In this document: one piece after another, positions 1 to 5,616 of the stretch | Position numbering within the stretch: position 1 is the first letter of the stretch | Layout: the number at the start of each line of letters is the position of its first letter | NCBI GenBank assembly: GCA_009693885.1 | Contig: SHWK01000016.1 | Location: 1-12,566, forward strand | Length of the DNA stretch: 12,566 nt | Reading direction: 5' to 3' | DNA from: Rickettsiales bacterium | Lineage (GTDB): Bacteria; Pseudomonadota; Alphaproteobacteria; Rickettsiales; UBA1997 | The notes under the pieces: generated by a model | Databases searched by the model: none | Seen by the model: the letters and a program-made list of their open reading frames with translations, nothing else | What the model was told of the DNA's origin: nothing | Made by a program: the position numbers and the translations under genes

Positions 1-165
1 ATCAATACTCAAAGGCCGTTGCGTATTGGCGCTGGGCAAAATGAATCAACGCCAACGTCTTATTTTAATGGCTATATTGGAGAAATAATAATCTTCAATC
101 GCTCACTAAAATTTGAAGAAAGATTATCAGTTGAAACCTATTTGAAGAAAAAATGGGGGATTTAA
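1..165 (+). CDS. C-terminal fragment of a LamG/concanavalin-like domain protein (5' end outside window)
   Basis: Translating from base 1 in frame 1 gives 54 codons and a TAA stop at 163-165. The fragment reads LRIGAGQN near its start, then YFNGYIGEIIIFNRSL, and ends in a lysine-rich helix closing with KKKWGI. The pattern of a glycine-rich strand, then 'F-x-G-x-I-G-E-I-I-I-F-N-R', then an 'E-R-x-x-V-E-x-Y-L-x-x-K-W' helix is typical of the last strands of LamG/concanavalin A-like lectin domains, which bind glycans or proteins on extracellular proteins. Such tails occur at the end of surface or pilin-like proteins in several bacteria, so an exported protein is plausible, but the N-terminus is missing and I cannot name the protein. 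It converges on xseB with a 57-nt gap. Domain type is moderately certain; function is unknown. Confidence 0.6.
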   Translation: MNTQRPLRIGAGQNESTPTSYFNGYIGEIIIFNRSLKFEERLSVETYLKKKWGI

Positions 166-172
166 TTAACCT

Positions 173-205
173 CTTGTTTGTGATTTAAACGACAAGCTTT
201 TCTTT
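173..205 (+). terminator. Possible weak terminator between the convergent genes
   Basis: A 5-bp stem, cttgt (173-177) with acaag (192-196), is followed by a T-rich run (cttttcttt). It lies just after the stop of the lectin-like gene. The stem is short and its loop is about 14 nt, so this is only a candidate rho-independent terminator for the plus-strand transcript. Confidence 0.2.
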
Positions 206-222
206 ACTCGATAAAACCAACA

Positions 223-438
223 TTACTCCTTAGCAATCATCTCTACTCTCATCTTAGCCTCACCAAGCCTTGCTGCGCAGTGCTTCTTCAACAAATCACC
301 TTCTTCATAAAGATCAATCATCTGATCTAAATTTATTTTTTCTGAAGATATAATTTCAACAACCTCCTCAAGCCTTACCATTGCTGCTTCAAAGGGCATT
401 TTAGCAATTTTTGTTTCTAGGGTTTTTGATTTGCTCAT
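223..438 (-). CDS. xseB: Exodeoxyribonuclease VII small subunit
   Basis: This 71-residue protein matches the XseB family in size (usually about 70-85 aa) and pattern. It has an N-terminal 'F-E-A-A-M-x-R-L-E-E-V-V-E' helix (about residues 16-29), then 'EKINLDQMIDLYEEG' (about 33-47), then a helix with 'CAARLGEAKMRVE' (about 54-66). Several copies of XseB bind the catalytic large subunit XseA to form exonuclease VII, which degrades single-stranded DNA into oligonucleotides in the cytoplasm. XseA is not in this window. The start at 436-438 is the only ATG that preserves the family N-terminus. No Shine-Dalgarno sequence precedes it. The gene lies downstream of purF on the same strand but is separated from it by 265 nt of stem-loop DNA, so it may have its own promoter. 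Identification is confident. Confidence 0.92.
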   Translation of the reverse strand: MSKSKTLETKIAKMPFEAAMVRLEEVVEIISSEKINLDQMIDLYEEGDLLKKHCAARLGEAKMRVEMIAKE

Positions 439-470
439 AACAATAATTCATTGGTTGTAGCATTATTCGT

Positions 471-524
471 GATATACCAAACCTGATTCAAACCACCGAT
501 CTTTTTCAATCAGGTTTCGATATC
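471..524. repeat. Imperfect stem-loop upstream of xseB
   Basis: The 10-nt arm aaacctgatt (479-488) is perfectly complementary to aatcaggttt (508-517), leaving a 19-nt loop. After a small internal mismatch (acc against cg), the stem continues with gatat (471-475) pairing atatc (520-524). It lies about 33 nt upstream of the xseB start, so in an xseB transcript starting further upstream it would fold in the 5' leader. It is the left end of the stem-loop cluster that reaches 691. Confidence 0.65.
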
Positions 525-530
525 CGGGAT

Positions 531-560
531 CCCCGCAAGTGGGGCGCCACCCGTGTGGCG
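531..560. repeat. Two adjacent GC-rich mini-hairpins
   Basis: Positions 531-544 fold as ccccgc / gtgggg with a 2-nt loop and one G-T pair. Positions 545-560 fold as cgccac / gtggcg with a ccgt loop. The two abut without a gap and stand out as a GC island in AT-rich surroundings. An A-rich stretch (561-567) follows the second hairpin on the plus strand. Read on the minus strand, the T-tract precedes the hairpin, so this is not a normal rho-independent terminator for purF. Confidence 0.6.
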
Positions 561-563
561 AAA

Positions 564-580
564 AAAATTTAATATATACT
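564..580 (+). repeat. 17-nt direct repeat, copy 1
   Basis: The sequence aaaatttaatatatact occurs here and again, identically, at 7727-7743. In both places a small GC-rich hairpin lies just upstream. The last six bases (tatact, 575-580) also form the start of the stem-loop at 575-610. The role is unknown; tatact resembles a -10 promoter element but could equally be the border of a dispersed repeat. Confidence 0.6.
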
Positions 581-610
581 GAATCGACTTCTTGAAGTTG
601 ATTCAGTATA
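575..610. repeat. 17-bp stem-loop
   Basis: The arms 575-591 and 594-610 pair over 17 positions with one G-T mismatch and a 2-nt centre, forming a nearly perfect palindrome around acttcttgaagt. It directly abuts the long inverted repeat starting at 611. Lying between purF and xseB, it could be part of a palindromic repeat element or an mRNA-stabilising structure. Confidence 0.75.
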
Positions 611-691
611 GATAAATTATCACATCCTTGATCATTTTATGTAGCTGTGCTTGCGCGCGAAATAAAATGATCAAGGATGTGATAATTTATC
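611..691. repeat. Perfect 30-bp inverted repeat with 21-nt loop after purF
   Basis: The arm at 611-640 (starting gataaattatcacatc) is the exact reverse complement of 662-691 over all 30 bases. The loop (641-661) is GC-richer and contains gcgcgc. It begins 12 nt past the purF stop codon on the purF strand, so the purF mRNA would end in, or run through, a very stable hairpin. No T-tract follows the stem on either strand, so a standard intrinsic terminator is not supported. I see no clear target-site duplication at the borders, so a miniature transposon origin is possible but unproven. Confidence 0.85.
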
Positions 692-703
692 GCGGAGCGA
701 GAT

Positions 704-2125
704 CTATTTCTTAAAATCAAGCAAAGGCACGGCCTGCCCGTCTCTATCCGATAAACGAATCGGATATTGATTAGTAAAACAAGCATCACAATATTGCGAA
801 TTTTTTTCATCGCGCTTGGTTTCTATAATCGCCTTATATAATCCATCTATAGAAATATACGCCAAATGATCAACGCCAATCATTTTAGCAATTTCTTTTA
901 TATCATTATTTGCCGCAATTAAATCTTTTTTATCTGGAGTATCAATACCATAAAAACATGGCGAAACCGTTGGCGGACTAGCGATTAGCATATAAACCTC
1001 TTTGGCCCCCGCATCACGAATCATTTGCACAATTTTTTTAGAAGTAGTGCCTCGCACGATACTGTCATCAATTAAAATCACACGCTTGCCTTTGATAACT
1101 TCAAGATTGGCATTGTGTTTTAATTTAACACCAAAATGGCGAATACGATCTGTTGGCTCAATAAATGTGCGCCCGACATAGTGATTGCGAATGATTCCAA
1201 GCTCAAAAGGAATGCCCGATTCATTTGCATATCCAATTGCTGACGGCACGCCAGAATCAGGGATTGGCACGATAACATCAGCTTCAATTTTGGTTTCACG
1301 GGCTAGTTGAGCGCCGATATTTTTGCGCATTTTATAGACGCTCTTGCCTTCAACCACGCTATCTGGACGAGCGAAATAAATATATTCAAAAATACAAAAT
1401 TTTGGCGAACGCTTTTCAAATGGTTTTAGTGATTTGATGCCGTCTTTGTTGATAACGACCATTTCACCACGCTCAACATCACGGATAAATTCAGCGCCAA
1501 TAATATCTAAAGCACAAGTTTCACTAACCACCACAACCGCATCACCAAGCTTGGCAATTGAAAGCGGCCTCACGCCATTAGAATCGCGGATTGCGACTAG
1601 TTCATCCTTATATAAAATCACCAGCGAAAATGCTCCTTCGATTTGAGCAACCGCATCAATAATTTTATCAGTGATAGCAGCTTTTTGGCTAAGCGCAATC
1701 AAGTGCAAAATCACCTCAGTATCCATTGTTGATTGAAAAATCGCACCACGATTAACGAGTTCTTTGCGCAATATTGCTGCGTTGGTAAGATTGCCATTAT
1801 GGGCTAGAGATAAAAATCCAAAACTTAATTCGGCATAAAGCGGTTGAAAATTTCGGGCATTTTTTTTGCCTGCAGTAGAATAGCGCACATGGCCAATTGC
1901 ACTAGAGCCTCGCAGCTTGCTGACCACTTCATGCGAGTTAAAATTATCACCAACTAAGCCATCGGCAAAATGAACAAAAGCTTCTGCACCCAACATTGTG
2001 ATTATACCCGCCGCTTCTTGTCCGCGATGTTGCAAAGCATGTAGACCTAAAGCTGTGTTTGCCGCTGCATCAGGGCTGTTATAGATTCCAAATACTCCAC
2101 ATTCTTCTTTAAATTTATCAAACAT
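704..2125 (-). CDS. purF: Amidophosphoribosyltransferase (glutamine PRPP amidotransferase)
   Basis: This enzyme catalyses the first committed step of de novo purine synthesis, transferring the glutamine amide to PRPP to give 5-phosphoribosylamine. The N-terminal Ntn-hydrolase glutaminase domain shows an ECGVFGI start, with Cys9 as the expected nucleophile after removal of an 8-residue propeptide, followed by HRGQEAAG (33-40) and GHVRYSTAG (78-86). The C-terminal phosphoribosyltransferase domain carries the PRPP loop VILIDDSIVRGTTSKK (349-364). Cysteines at 244, 390, 446 and 449 fall where the Bacillus-type enzyme binds a 4Fe-4S cluster, so this looks like the iron-sulfur, propeptide-processed subtype. 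At 473 residues it is full length. It starts 5 nt after the slt stop, so the two are probably cotranscribed. No Shine-Dalgarno sequence is visible. Confidence 0.98.
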   Translation of the reverse strand: MFDKFKEECGVFGIYNSPDAAANTALGLHALQHRGQEAAGIITMLGAEAFVHFADGLVGDNFNSHEVVSKLRGSSAIGHVRYSTAGKKNARNFQPLYAELSFGFLSLAHNGNLTNAAILRKELVNRGAIFQSTMDTEVILHLIALSQKAAITDKIIDAVAQIEGAFSLVILYKDELVAIRDSNGVRPLSIAKLGDAVVVVSETCALDIIGAEFIRDVERGEMVVINKDGIKSLKPFEKRSPKFCIFEYIYFARPDSVVEGKSVYKMRKNIGAQLARETKIEADVIVPIPDSGVPSAIGYANESGIPFELGIIRNHYVGRTFIEPTDRIRHFGVKLKHNANLEVIKGKRVILIDDSIVRGTTSKKIVQMIRDAGAKEVYMLIASPPTVSPCFYGIDTPDKKDLIAANNDIKEIAKMIGVDHLAYISIDGLYKAIIETKRDEKNSQYCDACFTNQYPIRLSDRDGQAVPLLDFKK

Positions 2126-2130
2126 AATGA

Positions 2131-4260
2131 TTATTTTATTGAATCATAATTGGTACGCGACATCAAATATTTGTAGACGATTAAGTTCTCCATAATGCGT
2201 TGCACATAATTACGCGTCTCAGAATAGCTTATTAATTCGATCCAATCAACAACTCTATCAATATCTTTTTCTTTGCGCGGATCATAAAACTCGCGGATCC
2301 AACGCTTTGTAGCATTGGGGCCAGCATTGTAAGAAGCAATTGCCAACATTTCTGAGCCGTCAAAATCGTCAATCAGGCCTTTTATATAGTGCGAACCAAG
2401 CATTACATTATATTTGATATCGGTCGCTAATTTTTTGCGATCATATTTTATATTCAAATCTTTAGCGACTAACTTTGCTGTATCGGGCATTAATTGCATG
2501 AAACCTATTGCACCAACAGAGCTTAGGGCCATAGGTGCAAAACCACTTTCTTGCTTAATAATTGCGTGAACCAATGGCGCATACTCATCATCAGAAACTT
2601 CTTTTACAATTTGAAATTTATCCTTAATAAAGAAGACATTTTTTCGCACTGCCACTCGCGAAATTTTAGCATCCATCTGCCTATCATTGAGTTCATTGAC
2701 AATACGCATCACAACCGCAATTTGACCATCGGAAGTTGCATTACTAACTACATATTCAAAAACTTTGGTAGCACCAGCCTTGTCACCCATCAAAGCCAAT
2801 AAATACGCCACTCTAGACGGCATTGAGGCAGAGATTTTTTTAACATCACCAACGGTTATATCGGGATCTTTTGGTAGAATAATATCTTCTGCAGCGTTCA
2901 CGCTATCAAGCAAGCGATGCTTGTGAATTGCCAATTGTCCATAGAAAAATACTGGATATTTTGTAGCAATTTTATACCATTCAATCGCCTTTAATTTATC
3001 GCCATCAGCTTGTGCCGCCATGCCAAGCCAATAAGCCCCGCGCGATAAAGTAACTGGCTGCGATACATTATTATAAAGCGTTTCAAAATGATTGTAAGCG
3101 ACCTTGGGATGATCAAGAAAACGCAGAGCAATCCAGCCCGACATCCATTCTGCTTCCCAAAAATCATTATATTTTTTTGGCAAATTATGTTGCGAAACTA
3201 AAGCGTACGAAATTTTATATTCTTTCTTTTTTAACATCTCACGAGCGTAGAGACGGCGCAGATTCCACCATTTTTCTGGATATTGCGTTGGACCAACTTT
3301 TACGAATAAATCAATTGCCTCATCAGGTTTATCTTGGCTTTTATACCACATAATTCTGCTATAAGCTAAATTCTCATCCGCCCTTAGTTTTCTAGGCACT
3401 GACAGCACTATGCTATCAATAAATTTTGGATTTTCTTTGATCGCAATAATCGCCGAGAATAAACTTTTATAATCATCATTAACAAAACTTATAATACGCT
3501 TGGCATCAGCAATTTTACCATCCCACAGCAAGCGATTAATGCGATTAATATGATCAGATTCGGTTAATTGTCGTGCATATTGGTTCAAAAAATCTTGCTC
3601 ATTTGCTGAAATAAAATTTTCTTTCACCCAGATATCCACAATTGAGCTCTGAATTTCATCGGCCATTTTTTGGCGCTGGTCTTCTGAGCCCTTGAAACGC
3701 AAGATAAAATCAGTCTTTGCATGCAATAAATAAAGCTTTGATTCTAGTGTTGCAGCAGGATTAGATTTAAAATATTGCTCACTCAAACGAAAGGGAACAT
3801 GGTCTGAGACCGCTACTTGCTCAACACTTCGACGCAAATCTGCAATATTGGGATAGAACGGATTATCATTAACAAATCGAGAAATATCATTAAATAATAC
3901 CTCGCTTGCAGCCTCTGCCCTTATAGCTTTGTGACTATTCTGATTGCTATATTTTTGCCACAAAATTATGCTTGTTAAAGCTTCTGTAAAATCAATTTTT
4001 TCAGCCTTAATACTTGTAGAATTAGGATTTGTAGCATCTGGCGCAGTTTCTTTTTTGCTCATCGCGCGCGTATATTTTAAAGCTTCTTCGTAATTTTCTT
4101 TTTCTAAAGCGGCGGATATTTTATGCAAATGATCCATATCTTCAACGGACAACACCTTCCACAGCCTAGGGGTGATTGGCCTAATCTCTTTTGCCGAAGC
4201 AATAGTTACTACAAAAAAAACTGCAAAAAAAACTGCAAAAAAATCTTTCAAAAATAGCAT
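2131..4260 (-). CDS. slt: Soluble lytic murein transglycosylase (Slt70-like), exported
   Basis: The protein cleaves the MurNAc-GlcNAc bond of peptidoglycan in the periplasm, forming 1,6-anhydro ends. Counting from the furthest upstream start (GTG, 4330-4332; 733 aa), the C-terminal SLT domain holds the catalytic Glu595 in IIKQESGF, GAIGFMQLMP (607-616), SYNAG (667-671) and ETRNYVQRI (705-713). The long middle part is alpha-helical with TPR-like pairs, as in the superhelical ring of Slt70. I chose the ATG at 4258-4260 because it places a compact signal peptide at the very N-terminus: MLFLKD, a Phe/Val-rich core, then ASA-KE. An ATG at 4324-4326 and the GTG remain possible and would add 22-24 lysine-rich residues. 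The signal core is coded by a slippage-prone A-tract repeat. purF follows after 5 nt. slt is used as a family symbol. Confidence 0.93.
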   Translation of the reverse strand: MLFLKDFFAVFFAVFFVVTIASAKEIRPITPRLWKVLSVEDMDHLHKISAALEKENYEEALKYTRAMSKKETAPDATNPNSTSIKAEKIDFTEALTSIILWQKYSNQNSHKAIRAEAASEVLFNDISRFVNDNPFYPNIADLRRSVEQVAVSDHVPFRLSEQYFKSNPAATLESKLYLLHAKTDFILRFKGSEDQRQKMADEIQSSIVDIWVKENFISANEQDFLNQYARQLTESDHINRINRLLWDGKIADAKRIISFVNDDYKSLFSAIIAIKENPKFIDSIVLSVPRKLRADENLAYSRIMWYKSQDKPDEAIDLFVKVGPTQYPEKWWNLRRLYAREMLKKKEYKISYALVSQHNLPKKYNDFWEAEWMSGWIALRFLDHPKVAYNHFETLYNNVSQPVTLSRGAYWLGMAAQADGDKLKAIEWYKIATKYPVFFYGQLAIHKHRLLDSVNAAEDIILPKDPDITVGDVKKISASMPSRVAYLLALMGDKAGATKVFEYVVSNATSDGQIAVVMRIVNELNDRQMDAKISRVAVRKNVFFIKDKFQIVKEVSDDEYAPLVHAIIKQESGFAPMALSSVGAIGFMQLMPDTAKLVAKDLNIKYDRKKLATDIKYNVMLGSHYIKGLIDDFDGSEMLAIASYNAGPNATKRWIREFYDPRKEKDIDRVVDWIELISYSETRNYVQRIMENLIVYKYLMSRTNYDSIK
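4213..4243. repeat. 12-bp tandem repeat with A8 tracts inside the slt signal-peptide codons
   Basis: On the plus strand the unit aaaaaaaactgc occurs twice (4213-4236), followed by seven more A. On the coding strand this is a series of T8 runs encoding the repeated FFAV of the hydrophobic signal-peptide core. Gain or loss of a 12-bp unit keeps the frame, while a one-base slip in any A8 tract would shift it. Confidence 0.85.
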
Positions 4261-4332
4261 GAACTTGTTAGTTTTTCTAAACACTTTTATTTTAGACTTA
4301 TTGGATGTAGTATTTAAAAAATACATTAACAC

Positions 4333-4376
4333 GGTAATTCAAAATTTATACATTTATAATTTATATTTTTTTTAAA
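4333..4376. promoter_or_regulatory. Divergent AT-rich promoter region between slt and the NDUFA12 gene
   Basis: This short region between oppositely oriented genes is almost entirely A and T. On the plus strand tataat (4355-4360) matches the -10 consensus and lies 16 nt before the NDUFA12 start, implying a leader of only about 10 nt. On the minus strand tataaat-like hexamers could serve slt. No good -35 hexamer is visible at the right distance for either direction. The assignment rests on gene layout and the -10 match. Confidence 0.4.
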
Positions 4377-4697
4377 ATGCAGTTTCTTCAACAATTAGGC
4401 ATAAAATTATTTACTACGAAAGTTGGCAGCGATGATTTTGGCAACTGCTATTTTGAAGCAAAAGACGGCAGAAGATTTATTACCTATAAAGGCGCGCCTG
4501 AGCCTTCAAAAATTCCAGCTGAATGGCATGGATGGATCCACTATTCATGCGATATGACGCCAATTAACATTAACACCAAAAAATATTCTTGGCAAAAAAT
4601 TCATCTACCAAATTTAACTGGAACGAAAAACGCTCATTCACCAAAAAATTCTACAACTATTAGCAAAAAACCTTATCAATCTTGGCAACCTAATTAA
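4377..4697 (+). CDS. NADH:ubiquinone oxidoreductase subunit NDUFA12 homologue (B17.2 family)
   Basis: This small 106-residue protein carries the NDUFA12/B17.2 signature. GSDDFGNCYFE (about 18-28) is followed by RRFITYKG (about 32-39), EPSKIPAEWHGWIHY (about 42-56) and a DMTP segment. It is a supernumerary subunit on the peripheral arm of respiratory complex I. Bacterial members are largely confined to Alphaproteobacteria, in line with mitochondrial ancestry, so the gene is a useful lineage marker here. The C-terminal 35 residues are Lys/Asn/Ser-rich and look poorly conserved. It opens a tight five-gene run; mlaD starts 2 nt after its stop. In alphaproteobacteria it is often found near the DUF2155 gene, as here. 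No Shine-Dalgarno sequence precedes the ATG. Confidence 0.93.
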   Translation: MQFLQQLGIKLFTTKVGSDDFGNCYFEAKDGRRFITYKGAPEPSKIPAEWHGWIHYSCDMTPININTKKYSWQKIHLPNLTGTKNAHSPKNSTTISKKPYQSWQPN

Positions 4698-4699
4698 AT

Positions 4700-5173
4700 A
4701 TGAAACAAAATAATTATTTCGAAATTATCGTTGGAACCTTCGTTTTGCTTTGTGCAGGGCTTTTCTTTTTCAACTCATTTAAAAGTGCAAAAATTAAAAA
4801 TAATGATGGCTATAATTTAATTGCAAAGTTCGATGATGCTAGTGGAATCGAGGCTGGCGGCGATGTTAAAATTTCTGGCATAAAAGTTGGCACAGTCAGT
4901 GATAGCGATCTTGATGCTAAAAACTTCCGCGCCACACTAACATTTAGCGTTAGCAATGATGTAAAATTGCCAACAGATTCTTCGGCAAAAATTGTTAGTT
5001 CTGGTTTACTTGGCGAAAAATACCTCGCAATCACCCCCGGCGCCGATGAAGAATTTCTCAAAGCTGGCGAAGAAGTTGCTTTCACTCAATCATCAGTAAA
5101 TTTTGAACAATTACTCGGAAAATTCATGTTTAACAGCGATGATAAAAAGGATAAAAAAGATGCTAAAAAATAA
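4700..5173 (+). CDS. mlaD: Phospholipid transport substrate-binding protein MlaD (MCE domain)
   Basis: This 157-residue protein has one N-terminal membrane helix (about 8-25) and a single MCE domain (about 38-130). Diagnostic parts are the FDDASGIEAGGDVKISGIKVG segment and GLLGEKYLAITPG (102-114). MlaD forms a hexameric ring on the inner-membrane ABC transporter MlaFEDB, which moves phospholipids between the inner and outer membranes and helps keep outer-membrane lipid asymmetry. The other Mla subunits are not in the window. The C-terminus is a short Asp/Lys-rich tail (148-157). The start codon follows the NDUFA12 stop by 2 nt, and the 3' end overlaps the next gene by 14 nt, indicating translation from one transcript. 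Length and domain layout are typical of single-MCE MlaD proteins. Confidence 0.94.
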   Translation: MKQNNYFEIIVGTFVLLCAGLFFFNSFKSAKIKNNDGYNLIAKFDDASGIEAGGDVKISGIKVGTVSDSDLDAKNFRATLTFSVSNDVKLPTDSSAKIVSSGLLGEKYLAITPGADEEFLKAGEEVAFTQSSVNFEQLLGKFMFNSDDKKDKKDAKK

Positions 5174-5615
5174 ATTATCACTACTAACGATCCTTGTTTG
5201 CAGCCTTGCGCCATTAACATATCTTGGCGCGCAAGAAACCACGCCACAAGCACCAGAAATCACTCAACTAGATCAAAATTCTAAACTCACTTTTGATAAA
5301 GTTGACTCTTCACGCTTTTATAACAAAGCTGTTTTACAAATTTTAAATAAAACTACCGCCAAAACTTCTATTGTTGAAGTTGGTGTTGGTGATAAAACTG
5401 AAATGGGAAAACTCTCCGTCAAGGTTGATAAATGCTGGCAGGCTCCGCTTGATCAAAAACCCGATAGCCGCATTCTTCTTGAAGTATTTGAAACCAAAGC
5501 TGACGGCATCACAACACGCATTTTTTTTGGCTGGATGATCTCTTCAAGCCCCTCTATTTCTAGCCTCGAACATCCAATTTATGATGTAACAGCATTAAGC
5601 TGTAAAAACAAATAA
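5160..5615 (+). CDS. DUF2155 domain protein, exported
   Basis: Starting at the ATG at 5160 gives 151 residues with a clean signal peptide: MLKNK, a hydrophobic stretch, then a likely cleavage at LGA-QE near residue 24. An in-frame ATG at 5103 would add 19 polar residues ahead of the signal sequence and a longer overlap with mlaD, so I rejected it. The body has the DUF2155 hallmarks: AVLQILNKTTA (57-67), GKLSVKVDKCW (83-93), FFGWMISSSP (122-131) and LEHPIYDV (136-143) with a final Cys148. Cys92 and Cys148 may form a disulfide. The family is widespread in Alphaproteobacteria, is predicted periplasmic and has no established biochemical role that I know of. Overlap with mlaD is 14 nt and gshA begins 1 nt later. 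The start is preceded by an AAGG-containing purine stretch, the only Shine-Dalgarno-like site seen here. Confidence 0.9.
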   Translation: MLKNKLSLLTILVCSLAPLTYLGAQETTPQAPEITQLDQNSKLTFDKVDSSRFYNKAVLQILNKTTAKTSIVEVGVGDKTEMGKLSVKVDKCWQAPLDQKPDSRILLEVFETKADGITTRIFFGWMISSSPSISSLEHPIYDVTALSCKNK

Positions 5616-5616
5616 C

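Noticed and set aside
611..691. Rho-independent terminator of purF
   Set aside because: The stem is long and perfect but AT-rich and lacks a T-tract on the purF strand, so I recorded it as an inverted repeat only.
471..691. CRISPR array or tRNA-like gene
   Set aside because: The repeats are inverted, not regularly spaced direct repeats, and no cloverleaf with a T-loop GTTC motif can be drawn.
1434..1646. Antisense frame inside purF
   Set aside because: Serine/threonine-rich low-information translation opposite conserved purF codons; a shadow frame.
4172..4375. Plus-strand frame with KKTAKKTAKK opposite the slt start
   Set aside because: The lysine repeat is just the antisense reading of the A-tract repeat in the slt signal peptide; no start context or homology supports a gene.
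5103..5159. Longer start for the DUF2155 gene at 5103
   Set aside because: It would put 19 polar residues before the signal peptide and overlap mlaD by 71 nt; the ATG at 5160 gives a standard signal sequence.
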